NCBI GenBank assembly: GCA_033980235.1
Contig: CM067072.1
Location: 22,881,047-22,945,046 of the forward strand
DNA: 64,000 nt
Reading direction: 5' to 3'
From: Diadema setosum
Taxonomy: Eukaryota; Echinodermata; Echinoidea; Diadematoida; Diadematidae
Shown here: positions 29,401 through 43,600 of the stretch, piece by piece
Position numbering within the stretch: position 1 is the stretch's first letter
Layout of the letters: the number at the start of each line of letters is the position of its first letter
Program-made: the position numbers and the translations under genes
Notes under the pieces: model-generated
The model's input: only the letters and a program-made list of their open reading frames with translations
The model's database searches: none
What the model was told of the DNA's origin: nothing

Positions 29401-32400
29401 CAGTGCATATATTGAAAAACTATTTCACTCTCGTTATCTTAGCAACTATTGCAATGTATCGCTACTGTTTTTTTCCTATTATTGTTGTCTTTTCTGTACA
29501 ATTGTATGCATTGTTTTTGTCACTTAAGAAAGTGAGATTTATGTTTGTATATTGTGGAAAAAACGAATAAATATGAACTTGAACTTGAATTACTATTTTT
29601 TTAACAGAACGGTTGCCGTTACCGCGTGCTCGGTGGAAACGCGCCCTCACACTGCTATTGAGCGAGCATGATGCCCTTGATTTCATTATATACGTATATT
29701 ATATACAGTATATATATATATATATATAATAATAATAATGATAATAATATATAAATCATTCCATGGCAGTTGCATGGTGTTGAGTATCGGCTACTACACA
29801 CCTTCTCATAGGAATCATGTGATACATTTTACATAACAACTTCGCATTACCCGGCCTCATCTCAGTAAAACAGTCAATAACATAACAATGGAGTTCCAAT
29901 CTCACATACAGGAGAAAGAATACCTGATTACATACATAATGTTACACACAGTGAATAATATTCTACTTATTTTCTTTTGTCAAAGGTTAATACTTTCCAG
30001 GCCATTATTGGTACAAATGGCGTACACACTGTGAGCGTCTTGCATTATGATGCTAACCAGCTGCAGTGGGATGTTGGCACACGAACCGTTGCAGCAGTGA
30101 TTGGTTACAATACTGACGTCTCCTCGTTGTACCTCTATGAGAATGACATTCCGGGCAGTTACCATCCATTGGACAATCGCACTGTCTTTAGACTGGACAA
30201 CAACACCGCGGAGTATGTCAATCCCAGGACCGAGTGTGTAGACTGGTACGAAGAGGCGGAAACAATTCCAGATAGCTCTGTGACCCTGACTTGTCCGTGC
30301 TCTCTGCTGCAATCCGTGTTTGACAGGCGTTTTTCACTTTGTTCCGAGCCACCACAGTCAGCATACACGCACGGCCTGCTCCCGCCTGGTAAATCACTGA
30401 CCCATACATCTCACATTCATGTACGCTCCAGCGTATTCCCTCACCCCTTCCCCAGTGTGGGAGGTGCACGAATTGAATCCATGCCTTATGTACATGTATT
30501 GTATATCCCATTTGTACTTCGGGATTGTTTCTTGCTGAATTTGGTAGTTCTTTTCACGGTAAGGGTGGAGGGAAGGGGACATTCACACACAAAAAAATAA
30601 TTGATAAATTGATAATTAATAGGTTGATAATAACTTTTATATCCCTCGTGTAAGTTTCTTGCCATATGATTATACAGAGCACGAAAATGGTGTAGTTTTA
30701 CTAGCTAGCTACGAGCAGCTGGATGCGGTGCAAAGAGCTACTAGCCAGCGTGATATAGTACTTTTGAGAATCCACGCTCTGCACCCAATCTTGATCGTGT
30801 GATCGATATCTACATTTCTCATTTTAGAATGTACGCAGTGCGCGTAGTAGCGATACTTTAGCTAGCGACACTCCTCTGGCTTGTAGCTAGCTATATAGAC
30901 GCTAGCGCTAGCGAGCGTGCGCGACGGCATTACAGAAATCTGTGGTGCGATGGCGTGTGTGTGTAACGTTAGTGTGATCAATCCATTTCAGCTCAATTGA
31001 CAAAGTGAGAGCTTCGTGTAACGGAGGAATGATTGCAGCAAAAGGACAACATGTCAGGTACGAATTAGGAATAAACTAAAACCGATTTTGAAGATGATTT
31101 GGGTAACGAAGCCGCTTTAGGCCTACTTCTAGTCCTGGACCTCCTCGATCTTTCGGAGTTTTGCACGCTGTAACTTAGACCCCGTTTACACCACCTGACC
31201 ACTTTTAGGCCGGCCTAAATTGCGGTACTCGGTGTGCGTTTACACCGAGAATTTGGGCCGGCCTATTTAAATATATAAATATTCTGACGGTAGCGCCGCT
31301 CTGCATGTGAACAGTGATTTCATTGCAGCGCCCCCGCGGGAAATGTGTATTGTGTACGTATGCAGTTCTGTGAACTGAATACCTGGGGATGTAATGACTA
31401 TTTTGTCCGATACAGAGCATGGATTTTGGGATAATTCAAATCACAAATAACGTCACATCACCACCACTACCCAACAAAATTCAATTTCACAGTTTCTCAC
31501 CTTACCTATGCAAAAATTTTCTGGAGTGAGGGAAAAAAAAAATTACAGAGATGAAATATTGTGAGACATTGCAGGACAGAATTCTCCGCTCCTTCAAGAC
31601 AAGACAAGACAAGAGAGCATGCACGATATAAGCACTCATAACATTACGCAATTACGTCACGATCGCTGCGGAAAGGAAGCGGGACTCGCATTTGGTACCG
31701 CCTTTGGGCCAGCGTGCGTTTACACCGAGAATAGGTCGGCCCAGGGCCGGCCCGAGACAACCTCCGGAGCTTGTCCAAATGCGGGTCAAAATTTGGTACC
31801 ACATTTGGCCAGCGTGCGTTTACACCGACTTTTAGGCCTGCCCTGGGCCGGCCCAGGGCCGGCCCAGGGCCGGCCCAGTCGCGACATTTCTAGTTTTCAA
31901 TATGTTAATTCCCTAGAAATTTGCTTTTAAATGTTCTATAAAGGCGACTTTTATACTCTGTTTTTACAAAAAGTCCCTACCCCACACCCTCCCCCCGCTC
32001 GGTCGCTTCGCTCCCTCGCCGAGGATCTCGCACCATCACATTAATGTATACTCCCGTATGTTATGATCATAGTCCTTCCAACTGATTTTTTCAATATGTT
32101 AATTCCCTAGAAATTTGCTTTAAATTCTCTATAAACGCGACTTTTATACTCTGTTTTTACAAAAAGTCCCCACCGTGGGAGGGGATATCCCCCCTCCCAC
32201 ACCCTCCCCCCGCTCGGTCGCTTCGCGCCCTCGCCGAGGATCTCACACCATCACATTATTATGTACTCCCGTATGTAATGATCACAGTCCTTCGCACTGA
32301 TTATTTTCACTATGTCTAATTCCTTAGAAATTTGGTCTATAAACGCGACCTTTGTACCCTGTTTTACAAAAGCTCCCTACAATGGGGGGGGGGGGGGGGG

Positions 32401-35400
32401 GGGGGAGGTAATCCCCCTTTCCACCCCCCCCCCCCCGCTCACTCGCTTCGCTCACGCGCCGAGGATCTCACATCGTCACAATGTGCCCCCGTTGAGATTT
32501 TGCCCCCCCCCCCCCCAAAACCAGAAGTGTTCCGGCGCGCTTGCTTGTCATCACTCTAGTAAAATGCTCGAGAGGGATATAAAACAAATATCGACTGCTT
32601 TCTTTCGGGCCATGGTAAAACTATTTGACCTCGGTGATTTCTCAACAGTGCCATGTCCCTCGACTTCGTCTCGGGACATAGCACTGTTGAGAAATCACCT
32701 CGGTGCAAATAGTTTTACCATCTCCCTCTGTAGCAGTCGATATATGAACACTTTAGTCCAATTGTATCTTATTGAAAGTTTGCTAACATGGCAGTCAATT
32801 TCGAAAATAGACACAATAAAATGCGTCGCAAATAAACAGTGGCATTTTCGCTATACCACAAATAACAAGGTAATTAATGTGTCTTATTCTTACTATTTAC
32901 AACTTGGCACATCGCAGTCCTATATATCCGGTCAGAAGCTTAAACAGACATTCGGTGATGCATTGATTTTGTAGATTGCTTATCCCATAATTTCAGTATG
33001 AAACTGCAATAATTTTCTTTTTAACAAGTCTATTTCCGGGTACGTTCCTTGCACATATCTGTCCAATTTGCAGGAAAAAAAAGAGCTTACCTGAAATTGA
33101 TCACGAAGATTCATGTCAAAATATAGGTTCCTGTATCCCTCTGGTTTGCGTACTATGGGAGTATTTACGGTTACATCAGATCGGGCTAGTTCATGACTTT
33201 AATTTAGCTTTATCAACATTGACATTTTTTCTGTTTGTTTAACTCTTGTATAAATGCGCTCATATATCTCAGCATACATGTGCAATTTACAAACATTTGT
33301 TGAACTATGTAACATCTACGAATGTTCAGGTTACTAGTAAATTTTAGATCTTCTGTACTCTTGGAGGTTACCATGTGAGGACTCAAAGCTTATGAATATT
33401 AATCAGGGAATCAGAAGTTTTTGAAAATCTTGCGAAGGGGCATGCACTGCATGAAATAAAGGACACAATAATTCTTGCCTGATGGTGCAACTGCTTCTGA
33501 CGGTGAACTCAAACACAAAGTCTTAAGATTATGTGACCTTGACTTCGTTGACTCGATTATTATGATAGAGGTATGCTTGGAACTGGTTATAATGAGTTGA
33601 AAGAAAAAAGTTCGTTAATGATGTTATAATCACTGTAATTATCATCGTCATAATTAGAGTTATCATTGCTGTATTGATAAATTGATAACCATGCTAACAA
33701 TTAATATGATAATGACCTGCTTCGTTTTTACGTAGATGTATCCCAAGGAATATTGTGCTTCCAGCGGTCGCGAGGTTTGACAGTTGGTAATCCGTTTGAA
33801 GGTATCCAACGCCAGGGTCCCGGGGTGCGTTGTTACTACGACGTTTCAACCTTCGCGCTCATCACCAGTTTCCGTGGTCTCCACGCGTACAGCAGGCAGC
33901 AAAGCATTACGGCTTACACGGAAGAAGCAAAGCTTGAGCTGTATGGTCAGTGTATAAAGAAATGATTTTGAGTTTCTACAATAAAGAAGATAAGAGCTCC
34001 ATGCGACTGTGAAGAATTTCTGACAATAGCAACAGTACAAAAGCAAACAGCAAGAGTTCGGTATTACCAGTAAATATCATCTTTTACACAAAAGACAATC
34101 TCATGCACAAAAAAAAAATGAAGCAAACCAAAGAATAATCCAACGATTATAACTCAATCTACTACAGCTAGATTTTTCCCAATAGTTTTTATTCATCGGA
34201 TTTTGAAATAAGCCAAAACTGAACATCTTTTTTCTTCTGGCTAATTTTGTTCTCTATCGTTGTAGTTCATCAAGGCATTGAAGCTAATGAACAGACTAGT
34301 ACTGAAAGACAAGTATTACTTTTAGTTGATTTCGTCAAAATATGTTTAAAACATCAATTTTTTATGTTTGTAATCTTTGGTTCCCACATGTTTTTTAAAC
34401 TATCCCTGTGCTTTCTATTTCCTAATAACTTGTCTCGATGTTGCGAATTGCATTTTGATGATCTTTTTTTGCTGTTTTGTTGAGTGACATGTATCGTACT
34501 TTATTGTGAAACATGAGAAATAAGTATAAATAATTCAGTCTAGTTTATAAAATGAGGGGTCAGCACAAAATGCGGGTGTGGTCCCTTTTTACTTTGGCGG
34601 GATTTAATGAAGAAAATTAAAACCTTTCTTTTGAAAGAGACAAATTTTACCAACATAGGTATCCATCAAGATCTTTAAAAAAAAAAAGATCCTGAGGTAA
34701 AAGTTTAGGTCGAAAAATAAATGGGTCATGAAACTTAATGACGACATGAACCTTTCAACTATACTTAAAAATATATCCGTAATTTACCGAAGGTTGAAAG
34801 ATTATAATTTGTAATGAAAAAAAAAAAAAAGCCAACAGCTAAATTTCTGGTAGTGGCCTACATGTACTTATAGCTTGTGCTTCTATGCGTAACATAGATG
34901 CATATTTTGTATCCAAATTGTACAGGAATTTTGTCTTATCGGAATTATAATCGTTTTTGCTCACTTTTCCTATTTTGAAAGATTCTGATATTCTCCCTGC
35001 GTACTACTGCATCGTGCGCTCGGAGATCGATGTGTTCAAGACCCTCTATGATGAGCGTAGGAAACCTGCCACGTGCCAGGACTACAGCTTCCCGCTACAA
35101 GGTAACGGTCTTAGATTATGACGTTTAAATTTGATTTTGGTGACACATCTTAGCCCCTCTTTGCCATTTATAATCACATCGTTACGGCGCCCTTGGTTAC
35201 TGCGCATACACTGCATTACCTTTACACTTTTTATCATGGATCTTCAGACCTATTCGTATCTGAGAATTAAGAATAATCAATAATTATATCGTTGAAGTGG
35301 CCTTAAAATAGTACCATATGCGTCATTGTCTATATCTCTATCTTCCAACATAAATGCGCGATGTGCTGTGGAATGACATTACGTATTAGCTCTAATTATC

Positions 35401-38400
35401 AGCTGTATTTTCTTGATTTTTTTTCAAATGATAGAATTTATTGAAGATTTCTCGAAGCAACATAATTATTCAGAGGATGGATGAAATACATAATTATTAC
35501 TTCAACACAATATAAAGCCATTTCTTTGGTACAGACAAATTAAACAAATATCTGGGGTTTTTTTTTCAAATATTTGAGTAACTCTTTACTAGCAAAAATA
35601 CGATGAATGAATATACTATAATTATAATGTTTTCTACCATCAATACACAATATATATATTGATTAAAAATGCTATATTATTATCCGATGAATATCATACC
35701 GAAAACTATTTATGATATCTATCATGCCTGCAAGGGTACACAATAATGCAGACAAATGGCTGCACCCAACCAAAGTGGTTTGCCAGGGACCTACGAAAGC
35801 AGCTGGTTATGACTAGCCCGACTCCGTAGTACACACAAATGTATATTTTCATTGAACATAACACATTTCATTAACATAATCATTCATGATTACTCAATAA
35901 GTAAAATTTTATCAGCTTTACTACTATGGCATAGTGACTATCAACATTTTTGCCAAGATGAGAAAACGGATGCAGAGAGGATGATGAAATTACAGTGATA
36001 AGTGTATCTCACAGTTATTGCACATTTAAGATTCTGTCCTCTGTCTCATCCGCAATGTCTCGTTTGACTGTGATGTAGGAAATCGGTGTACAATTGACAA
36101 AAAAATAAGTAATGATATCAATATAATTTTATGAGTATCTATTTGATGATTTAATTTACATAGATAAGGCCAGTCTTGGAAAGAGTCCATATGAGGTCAT
36201 TTCAGGCTAGATATTGCAATATATTTTCATGCATTTTCACCAGCATTCACCTGGGGCGATCCGCACATCAGTACACTGGACGGGAACACGTACACATTCA
36301 ATGGGCTTGGGGAGTACACCATGATCTCATTCCCGGACGAGGTGAACTTTACTCTGCAGGCCCGGACGGCCAAGGCTCGCGACGTCGACGATAACGAGGT
36401 TGACACCGGCACAGTCTTCGTTGGCTTCGCTGCCGAACACGATGGCACAAAAGTACGTTTATTTTTTTTCTTCGTATCCGAAATTTGCTTCTTTGTTCGA
36501 TGGTTGGAATTTTCGATGAACAATTTAGATTGAAGGATTGGAAACCTGTTGGGTTGCGAATGTTTGCTTGAGCACAGTATTCCATTTTCTAACGTTCGAA
36601 AACCAAGATTGTCTTATTAACAGCTTTGTGTACTTTTATCGATTTGTCTATCTGTTCATCCATACTTCCGTTTCCTGCTATTTACCTTACTGTCTACTTT
36701 ACTATAGTATACTTAGATATCAAAATATCGAATCATTAAACCGTTTTATCCACGCATGTGTAAATTGTCAAAAAAAAATAATTTGATGTTCGTTATGAGA
36801 AGGATATTAAACATGTGCAACTTTGTCAAAAGTTCACCATCTCACGATTGGAAGTCATATCAAATCATAAGTTTGATCGTTTCCGCTCTTTGCATGTTTC
36901 TGATCTGAGACCATGGAGACTTGGGTGGTTTAGATGGAAAGGAAAGAATAAGATCAGTTCTATATGGATGGAGTTTTCAGTGCTTTTGGGGGCAAGTCAT
37001 CAGATTCGGCCACGTGAACGGGAAACTCTGTTCCTTCATAATAGTTCTTGCAAATTGTCAACATTTTTTATAATGTCTGTGGATGTCATTTTTCTTATTT
37101 TTCAAAGAAAATATTAAACAATAAAAAGAACATCTAGATTAAAAAAAAAAACATAGAATCATTGAATGCAAGACGAAATACAGCGGATGAGACTGGATTG
37201 AGAACTACAAACAGTCTAAATAACATGAATTTAGTTCTCGCTGTAACGGGATGCAAAACGTTTGGTTTTTGCTAGTCTGGCTTCCCGACCCTCTGCTCGT
37301 ACTATTTTGCTATTCAGGATATTGACCCCCTCAACGTCGAAAACTGGTATAGTTTAAGGTGGTTTTGTCCTGCCTTCGGCAAAACGCGGCGAGTTCGTCG
37401 CCGCGGAGTTCAGTTGGCAAAGGACTTGGAAACCAGACTTGGTTTTTTGCAGACAAGTAGTAATGTTGTTCTTTTTTTTCTTTCTTTTTAATTTTCCAAT
37501 GTGAGTTTCTTTTTTTTTAACTAACACGAAACATGGAATATTTCGTTGTGACATTTCATCTTTTCTGTGCAACTAACTAGAAACATTACTTTTAGGAATC
37601 TAAATCTTATTCTGAAACAAAATTTCTTGTATACGTTAAATACAATTTTTGTTTAACAGCACAAGTCTAATACAAATCAGATATTGTTTCCAAGGAGCTC
37701 GAACAAAGTGCCAGGTACAGAGGCTTGTGCCCATGGAGAAAAAAAAATCTATTGACCCCGTTTTTTTTTTTTCATTTAGAATAGCGATGTAATTGATTCA
37801 GAAAAGACTTACAGGGAATATTACAACTTTTTGGCCAATATAAATGTTGGTAACATGTTTTTATCCATTTCTGTTGACATTTATGTTGTTAAATAACTTT
37901 CCGCATAAGTCTCTGTGTGTGAACTGACATAATTCAGATGTCTTGAACGAAGTCATTATTACATCTCCTTTTTTGTCTTACCCATATTTTTTTTCAGTTT
38001 AAATTGGTAACCCATGTGGGATTGCACGAACAACAGAAATAGATTATGTACAATAAGGTTATTCTCAGCTTCAAAATGAAGTTCCTCTCATAATTGAGTA
38101 TATCATTCATTTCCAGACGTTGGAAAACTATCTGTTTATGAATAATCTTCTTTTTTTTTATATGAATCCCTGAATTGAACCAAGCACCTGATATTTTCAT
38201 CTTTTTCCATTAGATTATTAGACAATGTACACATTCTCGTCAAATTTCACATAATATATGATAGAAAAAAAAAACTACTACTTATAAGGTTATATTTCTT
38301 CTCGGTATCGGTCAAAATACATAACCGAATTGTGTTCATCTTGAAACTAACTCTTGGATAATCATATAAACATTTCAATTTTCCTTCATTTTGATTTCAA

Positions 38401-40304
38401 GTCCTGAAATAAGTGGCAGAAAATGAAAAATATTGTCAAACTTCCCTGACAATAGTATACAATTACAGTTCATCAATTAAATGCTCCCAGCAGGTAGACT
38501 GGTAGTTATTCGATTTCCGTCATGAGATATCCCGGGCTTTGTGTTGAGTTTTACATTGTATGTACACGAATTAAACGACTGCTATTAGCTACATTCAGGA
38601 ATACGAATTACAGTCCGACCTCTCTTATCCTTCTATTCGGATATCTCTGGACGGGATTTCGGACGGGATTTTTTTTTTTTTAATAATAATTACGAGGAAA
38701 TGGGGGATTTCAAAATCAAACAAAATTCTTATCCAAACTTACATGAATTTTATATTACTTTCAACATATCAAACATACATTCACATCGACATGCATTAGA
38801 CATTCACTACCCTCAATCTTTTTTTTTTTTTTTTTTTTTGCACTGATTGCAAAGAATCGACTTCCAGTGTACGCTACCTGCAATAGGTTACATGTAGCTA
38901 CCATTGGGTCGGCAGCTGCGTGTACATATTAAACACTGAGTCTCCCATATCCGATCATACCCCCTATCCGAATGAGCGTCGATTCGGACATGTCTGGATA
39001 GGAGAGGTCGAACTGTAAAAGACTGATTTTAGCTACGCAGCAGGGCCGTTTCTTACACTGAATAACAGAATATACACAGGAAAACTGCAGATATATCTGT
39101 CATATATGTCTCTTGTTTTGACCCACCACCCCACGCTCAACAGGTGCAGCTGCTGTTGAACGATGAAAGAAATGCTATAAGCATCCTTATCAATGGGACC
39201 CAAAATGTGACTGTTGATGCCATCAAACAAGGTACTGATTCTGACTATAGTTTATTGTGTTCCACGTTCTGTCTGTTTGTCGCCTATCACACATCAATGT
39301 CTGAATTGTTTCTTTGTTTATCTGTTTGTATGATATGTCTTTCTTGCTTCCTTCATGGAAAATTGTTTTATGTCTCAATATTGACCAGACTAATAGGAGA
39401 GATAATGCAAAGTATAAACATAAATTTCACGATTTTAGTTATACCATTCAGACGACACTTTAGGCTTTTTTTCTGGTTATTTCTTATCGAGTAACAAGAA
39501 ATGTAATCAATAAAACCCCAGAAGACACGAATATCCATCTTGGTAAGTGTAACATATGTAACTTACCGTTTTTCACCATTAGTCCTTTCAATTTACTTCT
39601 GTTTATCGTGAACACTGTCTAATTCTCATTTGGTTCTCTGGGGGTTTTTAATTCTTGCCTGTCTATCTTGCCGGGTGTAAAAACATCGACCAACGTCTCA
39701 GGATACTGTACTAAGAAGAAGAAACTTGGAATCGTATATTATGCACTGAGCGAACAGTCATAATTGTATCTTTTTCGATCCATTTCATTATTGTTCTCCG
39801 CGTATGAGTGTATAAGAAGATAGATATATCTGACCAACGTGAATATCTGTGTGTGTCGATGACAAGTTTTCTCACATCTTTTTATATAATTCAATATAAA
39901 TTGACAAAACCTTTTCCGTCACAAGGGCAGCAAAGCAACAAAACATTGTATAAGTTCCTCTCGATACTAGCCGTCTAATGCAAGTAAAGCAACGAAGCAT
40001 TTAATTAGTACCCCACCAGAGTAGCCGTCTGATGCAAGTCGAACATCGAATTTTATTGAGAACAGGCGGATATCAGGACGACGACTCAGGACTCTTCATA
40101 GAGTACGACCCACCCAGTGAGTACAAGGAGAATGCAGAGATTCTCGTATCGTTCGAGATTAACAGAATGGAAGGCATCGCCATCAGTTTCTCCGTCATCC
40201 AGGGCTACAAGAGCCTGTCCTTTTCTTTCCATGCACCCCCGGAATACGCGACACTGGGAACAACTTATGGCCTACTTGGTGAGCAAATTATTGAAACACA
40301 CACA

Positions 40305-40341
<37 letters not shown>

Positions 40342-40623
40342 TCCCACTCGTACTTTTTTTAAAGAAATAGTTTCATGTGATGATACACTGCCTACTCTCG
40401 TCACTCGTGCGTGTATTGTCAATTTTTACAGAATTACACATACCTGGGTAACATAAGCACGTATTCATGGTATAAGTCGTCAGTAAACTGCACCATTACA
40501 CGAAAGTAAAATTTATTATGTTTTGTTCACTAAAAGGCGTAAGACAAGCTCAGTGATGTGTAGCTGTTCTGTGTCAGGCATTACATATCTTATAATTTGC
40601 AATTCTCGCACTCGAGTGACATA

Positions 40624-40662
<39 letters not shown>

Positions 40663-43600
40663 TGGTTGAATCAAATGTACAGTGCGCCATGCGTCTTCTT
40701 CAGGATTTTGGATTGTTCTAGCTGAAGAAAATATGTTTCCATAACTAAGATAAAAACCATTACACATAGGAAAAGAGTCATTACGTTATCATAGAATCAT
40801 TGTCTAAAACCCTGAAAAGGACGCGAGACGTGTTAAAGATTTGGTGCAACCATTAAAAATCTGGTTGATGTTCATGATAATGCATGGGGCGATCTTTTTC
40901 TTTCACCCTTTGTGTACTGAAACTAATATGTGGACTATAATTCTCATCAACAATAATATATACCTATTGCATATCATATTGTATAGTATAATTGGTTGAA
41001 ACATAACACCCATTGCATTTTGATTGCACAGTTTGGTGCAATATACAATGTACATGCATGTGAAGTTGTGCGTTGAATTAATTGTACAGATGGTGAATAT
41101 TCTGACAAGAACCGTTCTAGACTGAATGTACCAGAATGCTTTACTCCTTGTCTAAGGGGGAGTTTGTATTTTGAGCATATTAAATCGTGTGTATCGTGTA
41201 TTATGTGTGTGATACGCATTATAAACAATGCGAACTATGTCATAATGTTCTATTGTCACATCCAGACAGAGAGAGAGAGATAGAAAAAGAGGGGTAGAGA
41301 GCGAGAGCATACGAGAGAGGGAATGACGGAAAAACGGAAGAAAGAGGGAGGGAAGATGATTAGTGGGGGTATAAAAGTTTCTCCTTCAGTTGCCCTTCCA
41401 GAGTTGATGAAATAATTCTGATGCCAATCGCTTATTTAACCTTTACAGGAGTGTGGAACGGTAATGCCACCGATGACTTCCTATTGAGGAATGGCACTAC
41501 CTTCGAAACGGCATCCAATGGAACCCTGGAAGAGTCCCAGATTTATGCATTCGGTCAATCATGTAAGCACTGGTACAATTCTCTGAAAGCACACACTGGT
41601 CCGCGCAGTTGTTTCGTATGTATATGAGGACTTGACACGGTCTAAGCTTGTGATTTTCAAGCGGATATAGAGTGCAAAGCATAATTTCTAGAGATAAGCA
41701 TAAGTTCTCTTGAAAACTCACTCTCTAGACAAACGAGGTTTCTCGTCCAGTAAAGCAAGTTACTCATCATTTATCTTAAGTAAATGATGAGTAACTGTAA
41801 TACGAGTAAACGAAAATGTTTAATAAACGAAAATGTCTTCATGTGTTTTGTACCCTATCAAGGCCTATCATGCTTGAATGTTGATGGTATGTTTCTTTGA
41901 ACAAAATGTTGTGACGGTATGTCCAGGCTTTGTTCTCTTTTTAACCTTGCGATCAAGAAATCGGCTGAAGTAACAGCCACGATCTTTGCGATTTCTTCGA
42001 TCAATTTTACAGCAATTTACACCTAACCAGAACTTAGTTTAAAACATGACATATAACCCTCTATAGGTTGATTTATTATCGTCATTGTCCTCTACAAGTA
42101 AATGAGAGAGCCACGCTAATTGCGCAACAATGACGTCACTTGCAGGGAACTCACAATATTGTTCTTAATGTGGTTACACGTAGAATGGATTCCCACTGAG
42201 TCTATTTAGACAATCAAACTTTCTTTTGTTTTACTTGTGCAATATGTCCTTGACGTAATCTGAGAAAAATCATGAAAATGCTCCTTTCAGGAAATCTTGA
42301 TGTTTGTCATTTTGTTTTACGAACTCTTCTCCGACATTTTGTATTTTTTTATTAGTTTCACAACTTTTTCCCCACAAAGCTTTGTGCGCCATTGACACTT
42401 TTTTTTAAGGTAGAAATCGTATGACTGTCGAAGAGGTCAATATCAACAATTCTTACGATTCCCCCTTAACTGTTTACGTCGGAACATCCACGCCGCAGTC
42501 TTACCGACATTATGATAACGACATGATTAATTCTTGGTGTCCTTTATTTTCTCAGTGATGATATCCCTCTCGTCTTTGTCCTACAGGGAACGTCCCATCA
42601 AACAAGATCCTCTTCACGTATTCAGAGGGACAATCCTGGACGGACTTCAACGACCCGAACTTCAGGCCACCGTCTGTCGCCGACCTCCTCAACCAGGCGA
42701 ACGAGTCGTACTTCGCCGAAGTGCAACAAAGGTGCAACGGGGATGAGTCGTGTATTTTCGACGCGCTCGCCACTAATGACATCGACGCTGGAGTGAACAG
42801 CATGAATTTTTCGACAACTTCTACCTACGAAAGGAATGCATTGGGTAAATCAAATTAAAAGAAAGAAAATAATACAATTGACATGGAAGCGTGTAGAAAA
42901 GGAAAGAAACATCAGACAATTGATGAATTGACAATGAAATGGAAATTTCTACGCGGTTAAAATATGAGCATGGTGGGCAAAGTCAAATCAGGTTCGTAGC
43001 CAAAAATTCCTAAGAAGTTGAAATATCTTTGAATTCAGTTAAATTCAATTTAATTCATTTATTTTCATTCTTCTTTTTCCAACAAATCATAACACAAGAT
43101 AAATCAGGTATTACATCATAAACAAAAACATTTGTCTTTGCAATAGATAAATGATATGAATAAACATAAGAGCGCATACTGGCAAAAAAAAAATGATACA
43201 AAGTCATGCTTCAGTTGGAAAAAAAAGAATAGAGAGGTCCACTAAAAAGCAAAGCTTGTGTATTGTGAACCACTCATAAAACTTATAAATTACTTATTTA
43301 CAAAAAATTGTCACAAATATGATATACGACAGGACGGGACAAAGCAGGAGAAACACAACAACATCACACGACTTGCCAAAATAGATGAAAAGAATGGAAG
43401 GAAAGAAAGAAAAAGAGAGAATGAGAGAATGCCTACACACTGAACAAGGGAAATGGAACAGGGGATGGAAGAGAATGTGCTTCATAGAGTTGGCGCTGCA
43501 TGCAGCTGTGCAAGGATAGAGATGGCTACTTCATCACGTAATGATGAATTCAGTGGTTGAATGATTGGTGGATGGATGGATGATGAACCCTGAGGTTGAC

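Noticed and set aside
31024..31062. First-exon-like ATGTCAG|GTACG after a CG-containing stretch
   Set aside because: Only two codons before the donor, no downstream exon with matching phase that is not already explained.
32312..32974. 220-codon plus-strand frame
   Set aside because: Runs through poly-G/poly-C, tandem units and a long hairpin; not a protein-like sequence.
34265..34313. Small extra exon in intron 21 (after GTTGTAG)
   Set aside because: No donor leaves it in phase 1, and AMOP is continuous from exon 21 to 22 without it.
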